A stretch of DNA of 64,000 nt. Source: Streptomyces sp. CB02980 (GTDB lineage: Bacteria > Actinomycetota > Actinomycetes > Streptomycetales > Streptomycetaceae). Below the pieces are notes generated by a model. It saw nothing but the letters and a program-made list of their open reading frames with translations, was not told the DNA's origin and made no database searches. Position numbers and translations under genes: made by a program. Each line of letters begins with the position of its first letter. The first letter of the stretch is position 1. This document shows positions 16,232 through 24,136 of this stretch, in pieces. The stretch is taken from the NCBI RefSeq assembly GCF_014451325.2, contig NZ_JACSCH020000021.1:102978-166977 (forward strand). The letters run 5' to 3'.

Positions 16232-17227
16232 TCAGTCCAGCTGCGCCATGCGCTGCCTGTTGCCGTCGTCCGTGTCCTGCTGGCTGCTCGACACCAGCAG
16301 GATCGCGTCGGGCAGCGCACCGCTCAGGTGGTGGCCGATGGCGGCGGTGGCCGTGCTGAGCCGGTCGAGGACCAGGTCGACGACCTGGGCCAGGTCGGTG
16401 GCGAGGGAGCCGCTGCTCTTGACGGTGCCGTGGTCGCCGACCGCCGCGTTCAGCTTGGCGGTGGTTTCTCCCCGGACCTTGAGGCCGACCTCGGCGATCT
16501 TGCCGGCCGCGAGCCGGTGTTCCTCGTGATTCACGCGTAGGAAGCCACCGATCGCTCGGCCGGGGGCCGCGCCGCCCGTGGCGCCGGCACCGATGCCGCT
16601 GCCGACCCCCTTCTCGGCCCCGCTCCCCGCTTGGTCGAAGGCGTCCTTCCAGCGGGACCCGCCACCACCCCCGGACGTGCCCGCGAGATCGGCCGGGACA
16701 TTCTCCAGGGCGATCACGGACGGGTCCTTGAGTACGGATTGGAGTGACGTCCAGAGGTTCTCGACGACCGATCGGTACGTGGAGTCGGTCGCCTGCGCCG
16801 TCTTCGCGTTCGCCTGCGCGACCGCCGCCGGGGCGGCCGGGCTGCCGGCTGCCTGGGCCAACGCGAAGGTCTCTTGTGCGGCCATCCGGGCGGCCACCGA
16901 CACGATGGACGACTTGAGTTCGGCGATCACGGTCGGCAGCGGGCTCACTGCCGATGCCAGCACTCGGGCCGCTCCGGCGATGGGGGTCATGTCCTGCCCC
17001 TTGATCCGATCCCAGTGCTCCTTCAGCGCGTTCATCGCCTCGCCTTCCCCGGAGGAGAGCAGGCGCTGCATGTGCTGGTTGGCGGCCCAGGTGTCGTCGT
17101 CGACGAGCTCGGCGAATGCCTGCAGGCCGGCCGCGAGCAGCGCGTATCCGTCCTCGTCGACCTCCGGCCAGGAAAGGTCGTACTTCTGGATCGCGGCCCA
17201 CGCGACGCTGCCGACCTCTGCCGCCAT
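16232..17227 (-). CDS. WXG100-like / CpnT N-terminal-like protein
   Basis: A 331-residue helical protein. Residues 1-120 resemble the WXG100-like domain found at the N-terminus of type VII-secreted toxins such as CpnT (WAAIQKYDLSWPEVDEDGY, ALLAAGLQAFAELVDDDTWA, then a helix through NALKEHWDRI). A Gly-rich linker (residues 189-230) leads to a second helical region ending MAQLD. No catalytic toxin domain is present. The ATG at 17227 has GGTGGAG nine bases upstream; an ATG at 17251 is possible. No ESX genes are nearby, so it is an orphan. Confidence 0.65.
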   Translation of the reverse strand: MAAEVGSVAWAAIQKYDLSWPEVDEDGYALLAAGLQAFAELVDDDTWAANQHMQRLLSSGEGEAMNALKEHWDRIKGQDMTPIAGAARVLASAVSPLPTVIAELKSSIVSVAARMAAQETFALAQAAGSPAAPAAVAQANAKTAQATDSTYRSVVENLWTSLQSVLKDPSVIALENVPADLAGTSGGGGGSRWKDAFDQAGSGAEKGVGSGIGAGATGGAAPGRAIGGFLRVNHEEHRLAAGKIAEVGLKVRGETTAKLNAAVGDHGTVKSSGSLATDLAQVVDLVLDRLSTATAAIGHHLSGALPDAILLVSSSQQDTDDGNRQRMAQLD

Positions 17228-17348
17228 GTCCTCAACTCCACCTCGTCGCATGCGTGTTGGTCGCGCGCGCCCCCACTTCGAGCGTCACGGTCTCACGCGC
17301 CCCGAGTGGCCACAAGGCCGACCGGCGCCGTCCCGCACCGCCCCGCGC

Positions 17349-18092
17349 TCAGTCGATGTGCACGATCTGGAACGCCTCCGCCATCCGCCCCGCCGGCAGC
17401 CCGCCCGCCGTCGCGTGTTCGCCGAGCCAGGTGCGCAGGAGGCCTGCGAGGTCGTCGAAGTGGGCCGTCTGGGAGGTGTGGATGCGCAGTGCCTCGACCT
17501 TGCGGTCGAAGACCGGGGTGACGTCCACGTACTGGTTCGGGGTGGGGCCGGTCATCAGCCACAGTTCATGGACGATCCACGGCTCCAGGCCCTCCTCCTT
17601 CAGCAGCGAGGGGTGGGCGAAGGGGTTGCGCGCCTCGGGGTAGACCGCGCGCAGACAGGCGTCGCCGACGGCCCGGTGGTCGGGGTGGAGGTCGGCGACC
17701 CGCGCCCAGTTGATCTCGGGGGAGGGGATGATCGCGCGCTGCGGCCGCACCTCCCTTATCACCCGGCACAGGTCGCGGCGGAGTTCCACGGAGGCCTCCA
17801 CGAAGCTGTCGGGGTAGCCGAGGAAGCGGACGTCCGCGACGCCGCTGAGCTTGGCGGAGTGGACCTGTTCGGCGCGGCGCAGATCCGCCATCGCCTGGCG
17901 GGGGAGCATGTCGTCGTATCCGCCGGCGCCGCCGTCCGTGACGATGCAGTACGTGACGCGGGTGCCGCGCTCGATCCACTGCATGACGGTGCCGCTGACG
18001 CAGAACTCGATGTCGTCGGGGTGCGCGGCCACGACGAGCAGCGATTCGGGCGCGGCGCGAGCGGTGTGGTCGTAGTCCTCCATGTCCCTCAT
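17349..18092 (-). CDS. PIG-L family deacetylase (MshB/BshB-like)
   Basis: A 247-residue zinc-dependent N-acetyl hydrolase. The metal and catalytic motif AHPDD is at residues 24-28, and the second zinc ligand segment is HPDHRAVG in LHPDHRAVGDACLRAVYPEA. The family removes acetyl from GlcNAc-containing molecules (MshB in mycothiol, BshB in bacillithiol, and natural-product enzymes). Start is set at the ATG at 18092; a second ATG at 18083 has poorer spacing. It is divergent from the asparagine synthetase 145 bp away and fits the enzyme set at 18-25 kb, but could equally be independent. Confidence 0.88.
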   Translation of the reverse strand: MRDMEDYDHTARAAPESLLVVAAHPDDIEFCVSGTVMQWIERGTRVTYCIVTDGGAGGYDDMLPRQAMADLRRAEQVHSAKLSGVADVRFLGYPDSFVEASVELRRDLCRVIREVRPQRAIIPSPEINWARVADLHPDHRAVGDACLRAVYPEARNPFAHPSLLKEEGLEPWIVHELWLMTGPTPNQYVDVTPVFDRKVEALRIHTSQTAHFDDLAGLLRTWLGEHATAGGLPAGRMAEAFQIVHID

Positions 18093-18237
18093 GTGGCCAG
18101 CCTGTTGGGGCGGCGGGGGCGTCGCAAGGCCAAGCCGTGGCGTGAACAGGACATGGCACTTACGCGCCATTCAAAAACTTGGTAGATTCAAATCATTGGG
18201 TTGTACGGGTGAGTGATGTGCTTGGAGGGTGACCGCT

Positions 18238-20055
18238 GTGTGCAGGATTCTCGGCTCCTTCGCCGCCGGAGCGGCGGCCCACGCCGACCGCCCCGACCCG
18301 GCGCAACTCGCCGCCGTGTCGGCCCGCCAGCGCCACGGCGGACCCGACGAGCACGCCGTGCTCACCGGACCCGGCTGGTCCCTCGGCTGCGACCGGCTCG
18401 CCGTCACCGACCCCTGCGGCGGGCAGCAGCCCTACCGGCTGCCGCACCTCCCCGGCGTCCTCGCCGTCCTCAACGGCGAGATCTACAACCACGCCGAACT
18501 GCGCCGCACCCTCGCCGCCCGCGGCCACCGGTTCCCCGACCACTGCGACGGGACGCTGCTGCCCGCGCTCTACGCCGAGTACGGGCCCGCGTTCGCCGAA
18601 CACCTCGACGGCATGTTCGCCGTCGCGATCCTCGACCTGCGCCCCGGAAGCACCCGACTCGTCCTCGCCGTCGACGACATGGGCATGAAGCCGATCCATC
18701 TCCACCACGACCCGTACGACGGCTCCACCCGGTTCGCCTCCGAGATCCCCGCACTCCTCGCCTTCGAAGGGGTGCGCATCTCCCCGCGCGAGGACTCCCT
18801 CGACACGGTCCTCGCCACCCGTACGTCCTTCTCCACGCACACCGCGCTCGACGGCGTCAGCGTCCTGCCGCCCGGGGCCACCGCCTTCGTACGGCCCGGT
18901 GCCGCGCCCGTCGTCCGCCGCCGGGGGCCGCACCGGATCACACCCGCCGGCGACACCCAGGACGTCCTGCGGCACGAGGTGCGGCGGCTCGCCGAGGCCG
19001 AGGTGCCCGTCTGCGCCATCACCAGCGGCGGGCTCGACTCCGGGCTCGTCACCGCGCTCGCCGCCGAACACGCCCGCGAGACCGACGCGCCGCCGCTGCA
19101 CACCTTCCACCTCACCTACCGGGGGCGCTGGCCCGACTCCGAGGCGGCGTACGCCCGTTCCGTCGCGCGCCGGACCCGGACCGTGCACCACGAGGTCGCC
19201 GTCGATCCCGACGAGATCGGCTCCCTCCTCACCCGGACCGTCCGCCACCTCGGCCAGCCCAACGCCGACCCCATCACCCTCTCCACGTACGCGCTGTTCC
19301 GCGCCGTCCGCGAGAGCGGCTTCACCGTCGCGCTCACCGGCGACGGCGCCGACGAACTCTTCGGCGGGTACGACCGGATGCGGGCGGCGCTCGCGGCGCC
19401 GGCGGGCACGGACTGGGCGGGGACGTACGCGGACGCGCTCTCGGCGGCGCCGCGGCTGCTCCGCGAGCACCTGTACACCGCCAACTACCGTGCGCACATC
19501 GCCGATCAGGGGTCCGCGGCCGATCGCATCGAGCAGGAGCTGCGCTCGGCCGAGGCGGTCGGCGAGGACCGGCTCACCGCGATGACGGCCTTCGAGACGC
19601 GCTGGCGGCTGCCCGCGTACCACCTGCGGCGCGTGGACCACCTGTCGATGGCGTGGGCGGTCGAGGCGCGGATGCCGTTCTGCCAGCCGGCGGTGGTGAC
19701 GCACGCGCGCGGCCTGCCGACGGCGGCGCGGACGGGGAAGCGGGCGCTGTACGAGGCGGGGGCGGAGCTGCTCCCCTCGGCGGTCCTGCGCCGCCCCAAA
19801 CAACCCTTCACCCTGCCGCTCTCGGCGATGCTCGCACCGGGCAGCCCGCTCCTGGAGACGGTCCGGGAACTGCTGTCACCGGCCCGCCTGGTCCTGGGCG
19901 GCAAGGTCCGCGCGGACCGCGTGCAGAAACTCCTGACCCGCCACCAGGAACGCCCCTCGCACCACGACGCCCAGGCGCTCTGGGCCCTGGCGGTCCACGA
20001 ACTGTGGTCGGAGGTGGTCCAGGGCATGCGCATCCCCACCGGCTGTGCGGCCTGA
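18238..20055 (+). CDS. asnB: Asparagine synthase (glutamine-hydrolysing) family amidotransferase
   Basis: A 605-residue two-domain enzyme. The N-terminal class II glutaminase frees ammonia from glutamine, and the C-terminal synthetase adenylates a carboxylate and amidates it. The GTG at 18238 is the true start: it puts Cys at position 2 as the N-terminal nucleophile (MCRILGSF), and GGAGG sits nine bases upstream, whereas the GTG at 18229 abuts that site. LNGEIYNH is the glutaminase site, ITSGGLDSGL the ATP PP-loop and GDGADELFGGY the synthetase loop. Both halves look active. It is followed by repeats and a PrpF-like gene. In such contexts AsnB homologues often amidate a pathway intermediate rather than aspartate. 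Confidence 0.9.
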   Translation: MCRILGSFAAGAAAHADRPDPAQLAAVSARQRHGGPDEHAVLTGPGWSLGCDRLAVTDPCGGQQPYRLPHLPGVLAVLNGEIYNHAELRRTLAARGHRFPDHCDGTLLPALYAEYGPAFAEHLDGMFAVAILDLRPGSTRLVLAVDDMGMKPIHLHHDPYDGSTRFASEIPALLAFEGVRISPREDSLDTVLATRTSFSTHTALDGVSVLPPGATAFVRPGAAPVVRRRGPHRITPAGDTQDVLRHEVRRLAEAEVPVCAITSGGLDSGLVTALAAEHARETDAPPLHTFHLTYRGRWPDSEAAYARSVARRTRTVHHEVAVDPDEIGSLLTRTVRHLGQPNADPITLSTYALFRAVRESGFTVALTGDGADELFGGYDRMRAALAAPAGTDWAGTYADALSAAPRLLREHLYTANYRAHIADQGSAADRIEQELRSAEAVGEDRLTAMTAFETRWRLPAYHLRRVDHLSMAWAVEARMPFCQPAVVTHARGLPTAARTGKRALYEAGAELLPSAVLRRPKQPFTLPLSAMLAPGSPLLETVRELLSPARLVLGGKVRADRVQKLLTRHQERPSHHDAQALWALAVHELWSEVVQGMRIPTGCAA

Positions 20056-20197
20056 CCCTCCGGGACCTCCCCGTCCCGAACCCGCCCCGTCATCCCCGCC
20101 TCTCGCCACCCCCGCGCCCGCGCCCGCAGGCCCGGCTCTTGGCGCACCCGCACCCGCGCCCGCGCCCGCCGCGCCGACCGGCGGCGCCCCGCTTCCG

Positions 20198-20290
20198 GTG
20201 CGGGTTCAGGCACAAGGAGCGGAGGCACCCGCAAGGGCGCCGTCCGTTGTGCCCACCCGTTCCGCCCCAGCGGAACGATTGCCCACAACG
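20198..20290 (+). repeat. Dispersed structured repeat, copy A
   Basis: About 93 bp beginning gtgcgggttcaggcacaagg. The 3' part forms an outer 7-bp stem (20245-20251 with 20284-20290), a symmetric internal loop (cccacc/attgcc) and an inner 8-bp stem (20258-20265 with 20270-20277) closed by CCCA. Copy B at 59803-59898 has the same fold with compensatory changes. It lies between asnB and the PrpF-like gene. Confidence 0.8.
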
Positions 20291-20556
20291 GGGGCGGGCG
20301 GTGGCGCCGGCGTCGTGCGGCCCACAACGGGGGCGGGGGGTGGCGCCGGCGGCGTGCGGCCCACAACGGGGGCGGGGGGTGGCGCCGGCGTCGTGCGGCC
20401 CACAACGGGGGCGGGGGGTGGCGCCGGCGGCGTGCGGCCCACAACGGGGACGGGCGGTGGCGCCGGCGGCGTGCGGCCCACAACGGGGGCGGGGGGTGGC
20501 GCCTGCGGCGTGCGGCCCGCAACAGGGACGGGCGGTGGTGCCGGCGGCGTGGGGTC
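20284..20556. repeat. 39-bp tandem repeat array, seven copies
   Basis: Seven units start at 20284, 20323, 20362, 20401, 20440, 20479 and 20518. Each begins cacaacggg and ends gtgcggcc; the final unit is the most diverged. The first seven bases are also the right arm of the outer stem of the dispersed repeat, so the array looks like an expansion from its edge. Because 39 is a multiple of three, no stop appears in one frame (PTTGAGGGAGGVR). Confidence 0.92.
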
Positions 20557-21463
20557 CGCGACAGGCGCGGCGCGCGGGGCCCGCACCGCAAAGGCCACGA
20601 CCGCCTTCCTCGTCCGCGCTCACGACGCCCCCGGCCCCACCCTCGTCCTCCGCCTCGACCACCTCCCCCTCGGGGCGCTCGCGCTCGGTGGGGAGTTGGC
20701 CGGGTTGCGTCAGGCGCTCGCCGGCACACCCTACGCCGGGATCGGCAAGATCGCGCTGTACGGGTCCGCAGGCGGCGACCGGCTCGACTACCGATTCGTC
20801 CAGGCCCTCCCCGACGGCGGTTTCGACTTCCGTGCCGGCTGCGGGCACTCCCTCCTCGCCTGTGTCGTCGCCGACGGACGCCCCGGGCCCGTCACCGTCC
20901 GCGCCGTGACCACCGGCGACACCGTCCTGTGCGAGCACGAGCGCGAGCCGGACGAGGGCGCGTACACCCTCAGCTTCCTCCGCGCCCCCACCGCCCCCGG
21001 CACCTTCCCCACCGGCCACCCCGTCGACGTCCTCGACGGCATCCCCGTGTCGCTCGTCCGGTACGGCAATCCGTACGTCTTCGTCGATGTCCGGCACCTT
21101 CCCGAGGAGAAGCTCCGGGAGCGGCTCGAAGGGCTCCGCGCCCACGCCGCCCGGCTCCTCGGTCATCCGCCCCACTCCGCCCTCCCCAAGATCGCCGCGT
21201 TCACCGCAGGACCCGGCGGGATCGCCGTCCGGGCGCTCACCGTCGGCGGCTGGCACCCCCGGCTCGCGCTCACCGGCGCCGCCGCCCTGGCCGCCGCCGG
21301 TGCGCTCGACGGGACCGTCGTTCCGCCCGTGGACGGCGAGGTCCGTACCCCGGGCGGTACCGTCACCGTCTCCACCGGGCCCGACCGCGTCCGCGTCCAC
21401 CACAAGCGCGCCGAGCTGCTCGAAAGGCTCGTGCTGCCGTGGCGTATCCACGCAACGGCGTGA
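20549..21463 (+). CDS. PrpF / DapF-fold isomerase-like protein
   Basis: About 304 residues resembling the PrpF (methylaconitate isomerase) branch of the diaminopimelate-epimerase fold. Domain one ends with GFDFRAGCGHSLLACVVADG, whose Cys is at the position of the catalytic Cys in DapF (CGN) and matches PhzF-type CGH. Domain two has the PrpF pattern PKIAAFTAG, then HPRLALTGAAALAAAGALDG and TVV. The start is uncertain. The frame is open back to a GTG at 20045 overlapping the asnB stop, but that part reads through the tandem repeats. The GTG at 20549 lies just after them. Likely cotranscribed with asnB. Substrate unknown. Confidence 0.72.
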   Translation: MGSATGAARGARTAKATTAFLVRAHDAPGPTLVLRLDHLPLGALALGGELAGLRQALAGTPYAGIGKIALYGSAGGDRLDYRFVQALPDGGFDFRAGCGHSLLACVVADGRPGPVTVRAVTTGDTVLCEHEREPDEGAYTLSFLRAPTAPGTFPTGHPVDVLDGIPVSLVRYGNPYVFVDVRHLPEEKLRERLEGLRAHAARLLGHPPHSALPKIAAFTAGPGGIAVRALTVGGWHPRLALTGAAALAAAGALDGTVVPPVDGEVRTPGGTVTVSTGPDRVRVHHKRAELLERLVLPWRIHATA

Positions 21464-21565
21464 ACGCGCACCCCTCTCACCAGGCCCGGAGTCCGCTTCC
21501 TCTGCCACGCTGAAATGGACCGGCAATCGGTATCGGTATCCGTTCCGTGGGGAGAGCAGGCGCAC

Positions 21566-22312
21566 ATGAAATTCGAGAATCTGCGTGTCGTCGTGACCGG
21601 AGCGTCCCGCTATTTCGGTCGCGCGCTCGCCGTCGGATTCGCGCATCTCGGCGCCGAGGTCTATGTCTCGGCGCGGACCGTCGAGGCCGCCGAACGCACC
21701 CGCACCGAAGTCATGGGCTCGGCCCGTGACCGTATCCACGCCTTCGGCTGCGACCTCAGCAGGCCCGCCGAGATCCGGGAGTTCGCCGCCCGGGTCGGCG
21801 AACGCACCGACCGGGTCGACCTGTTGGTCAACAACGGCGCCCGCTGGCTCGACGGCATGGACCTGGAGGCGGCCAGCGACGCCGAGATCGTCGAGACGAT
21901 CGAGTCGACGGCCGGCGGCACGGTCCTCATGGTGAAGCACTTCCTGCCCCTGCTGCGCGGCTCGCTGCGGCCCGACATCGTCAACATGGTCGCCGTCCGC
22001 GACGCCGAGGGCGCCTCCGCCGCGGCCGCCGGCGCCGCCCACGAGGCCTTCTGGGCGGCGAAGAGCGCCCAGGCCGGATTCGCCGACATCCTCTCGCGCC
22101 GCCTCCGCCCCTCCGGCGTCCGGGTGTTCTCCCTCTTCCCGCCGGACTTCTCGACCTCCGACCCGCGCTTCGCGGAATGGGACGGCTCGAATCCGGACGG
22201 AATCGCACCCGACGAGAAACTGACGACACAGGCGCTCTTCGAATGCATCGTCTACGCGGTCGAGCAGCCCCGCGACTGCTTCATCCGCTCCTTCCACTTC
22301 GAGCCCCGCTGA
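21566..22312 (+). CDS. SDR family protein with degenerate active site
   Basis: A 248-residue short-chain dehydrogenase-fold protein. The nucleotide loop TGASRYFGRALAVGFAHLGA lacks the second Gly of TGxxxGxG (Tyr instead), though NNG (LLVNNGARW) is intact. The catalytic YxxxK reads FWAAK, so Tyr is replaced by Phe, and no Ser sits at the usual preceding position (VNMVAVRDAEG). It may bind NAD(P) weakly or act in a non-redox role. ATG at 21566 with GGAG/AGCAGG upstream. It sits between the PrpF-like and MetRS-like genes on the same strand. Confidence 0.82.
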   Translation: MKFENLRVVVTGASRYFGRALAVGFAHLGAEVYVSARTVEAAERTRTEVMGSARDRIHAFGCDLSRPAEIREFAARVGERTDRVDLLVNNGARWLDGMDLEAASDAEIVETIESTAGGTVLMVKHFLPLLRGSLRPDIVNMVAVRDAEGASAAAAGAAHEAFWAAKSAQAGFADILSRRLRPSGVRVFSLFPPDFSTSDPRFAEWDGSNPDGIAPDEKLTTQALFECIVYAVEQPRDCFIRSFHFEPR

Positions 22313-22418
22313 CCCCGCCACCCCTTCGAGCCCGAGCCCGCTGACCCGCCCTGCGCCGACAGCGCTCCGCCGCACGCGACCGCTGAAGCCCACCGCACCA
22401 CAGCGTCAAGGAGGTCCC

Positions 22419-23984
22419 ATGAGCACCCCTGTCTGGATCACCGCGACCCCTCCCGCCACCCACGGCGAACTCCACATCGGCCACCTCGCCGGGCCGTACG
22501 TCGCCGCCGACGTCCTCACCCGCTATCTGCGGGCCGAGGGCGAGGCCGTCCGGTTCACCACCGGGACCGCCGACCACGCCAGCTCCGTCGAGGTCCGGGC
22601 GCTGCGCCACAACCGCAAGCCCGAGGAGGTCGCGGAGGGCTACCGGGCCGCGATCACCGCGGACTGGCTGCGGTCGGGCGTGGAGTTCGACCACATCGTG
22701 CGTCCGCGCCGCGACAAGGGATACGGACGCTGGGTGCAGGACCTCTTCGGGCGGCTCTTCGCGCAGGGCGTCATCGCCCCGCGCACCCGCCTCCTGCCGT
22801 ACTGCGAGCCGTGCGACCGCTGGCTGTACGGGGCGCACGCCACCGGCACCTGCCCGCACTGCGGCGCGGTCAGCGACGGCGGCATGTGCCACGAGTGCGC
22901 GCGGCCGAACGACGGCGGCGACCTCATCGGCGCCCGCTGCGCGCTCTGCGACACCCCGGCGGTGGCCCGCCGCTGCCGCCGGCTCTACGTACCCCTGGAG
23001 CCGTTCCGGGAGACGCTCGCCGACTACTGGGCGACGGCCGGGCTGCCGCCGCGGCTGGCCGCGCTCTGCGAGTCGCTCGTCGAGGACGGGCTGCCGGACA
23101 TCGCGGTCGGCCACCCCGCCGAGTGGGGCCTCCAGGTGCCCGTCGAGGGCTTCCCCGACCACCGGATCGACGGCTGCTTCGAGGCGGCCGCGATGCACCT
23201 CTTCGGCTACGACGTGAAGGGCCCGCTGCCCCGCCGCGCGATCCACTTCTGCGGTTTCGGGCACGCCTTCTGCCACGCCGTGCTGCTGCCGGTGCTGCTC
23301 CTCGCGCAGGACATCAAGCTGCCGCAGGACTTCAACGTCAACGAGTCGTACGTCATCGAGGAGGGCGTCCAGGAGGGCAACGTCTGGGCGCTCGACCTGC
23401 TCACCGAGTACGGCTCCGACACCCTGCGCCGTCATGTCCTCCAGGCCCGCCCGCTGGGCCGCCGCACCGTCTTCCACCGGGAGCGCCTCGCCACCGCCCG
23501 CCGCGAGCTGGACGAGAACTGGAACAGCTGGCTGTCCCGGCTCTTCGCCGCCGTACGGGAGGAGTGCGGCGGCCTCGCCCCGCAGGCGCTGCCCGGCGGC
23601 ACCGGCTGGGAGATCCTGGAGCGGCGGCTGCACCGGGGCGTCGACGATCTGCGTGAGGCGTACGGCCCCGATGCCTTCGACCCGCGCCGGGCGGTCGCCG
23701 TCCTGGACGAGATGGTCCGCTCGGCCGCCGACTTCGGTCACGTCAACGCCCACGAACGCTGCCGGCCAAGCACCTCCTGCCGTCATCTCCCGGCGCTCGC
23801 CGCCCAGTTGGCGGTGGCCTCGGCCCTGTCGGCGTGGTCGCGGCCGGTGATGCCGGAGGGTGCGGACCGGCTGGCGGCGGCGCTCCAGGCGGCGCCGGGC
23901 CGCCCGGTCGACTGGCACGCCCTGACGGCGCCCCTCCCGGGGACCCGGCTGGCACCGCCGTCGGGTCCGGTCTTCGGCTTCTGA
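22419..23984 (+). CDS. Methionyl-tRNA synthetase-like ligase lacking KMSKS
   Basis: A 521-residue class I aminoacyl-tRNA synthetase homologue closest to MetRS. HIGH is intact (HGELHIGHLAG, residues 19-22). Four CxxC pairs (YCEPC, CPHC, CHEC, CALC) form MetRS-type zinc knuckles. WGLQVPVEG and FCGFGHAFCHAVLLPVLLLA match the core. The KMSKS loop is absent: the region reads FNVNESYVIEEGVQEGN. The helical domain after TLRRHVLQARP is short and there is no C-terminal tRNA-binding domain. It may activate an amino acid and join it to a small molecule, as MshC does in mycothiol and MetRS-like domains do in hydrazine synthetases. GGAGG precedes the ATG at 22419. Confidence 0.85.
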   Translation: MSTPVWITATPPATHGELHIGHLAGPYVAADVLTRYLRAEGEAVRFTTGTADHASSVEVRALRHNRKPEEVAEGYRAAITADWLRSGVEFDHIVRPRRDKGYGRWVQDLFGRLFAQGVIAPRTRLLPYCEPCDRWLYGAHATGTCPHCGAVSDGGMCHECARPNDGGDLIGARCALCDTPAVARRCRRLYVPLEPFRETLADYWATAGLPPRLAALCESLVEDGLPDIAVGHPAEWGLQVPVEGFPDHRIDGCFEAAAMHLFGYDVKGPLPRRAIHFCGFGHAFCHAVLLPVLLLAQDIKLPQDFNVNESYVIEEGVQEGNVWALDLLTEYGSDTLRRHVLQARPLGRRTVFHRERLATARRELDENWNSWLSRLFAAVREECGGLAPQALPGGTGWEILERRLHRGVDDLREAYGPDAFDPRRAVAVLDEMVRSAADFGHVNAHERCRPSTSCRHLPALAAQLAVASALSAWSRPVMPEGADRLAAALQAAPGRPVDWHALTAPLPGTRLAPPSGPVFGF

Positions 23985-23995
23985 CCCCGCCTCTT

Positions 23996-24016
23996 ACTAC
24001 TAAGCAACTAAGTAGT
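23996..24016. promoter_or_regulatory. 21-bp inverted repeat upstream of the glycosyltransferase
   Basis: ACTACTAAG-CAA-CTAAGTAGT is an inverted repeat with one mismatch in nine-base arms, in an otherwise GC-rich context. There is no T-tract, so an operator is more likely than an intrinsic terminator. It lies 13 bp after the MetRS-like stop and 120 bp before the glycosyltransferase. Confidence 0.5.
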
Positions 24017-24136
24017 CCAGTACCTCGGCAACTCAGCAACCCGGCACCTCCGTGTCCGATCCCCCACCCTGCCGCGTGACCGTGCGCGCGAGCGACGCGC
24101 AGGGGCACGTGGCTTCCCTCCCCTCAGGAGCCCCTC

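Noticed and set aside
20284..20556. Tandem repeats as a CRISPR array
   Set aside because: Units are directly adjacent with no unique spacers, and no cas genes are near.
20090..22393. Minus-strand frame of 767 residues over the repeats, PrpF-like gene and SDR
   Set aside because: Repetitive and lacking domains; a composition artefact.
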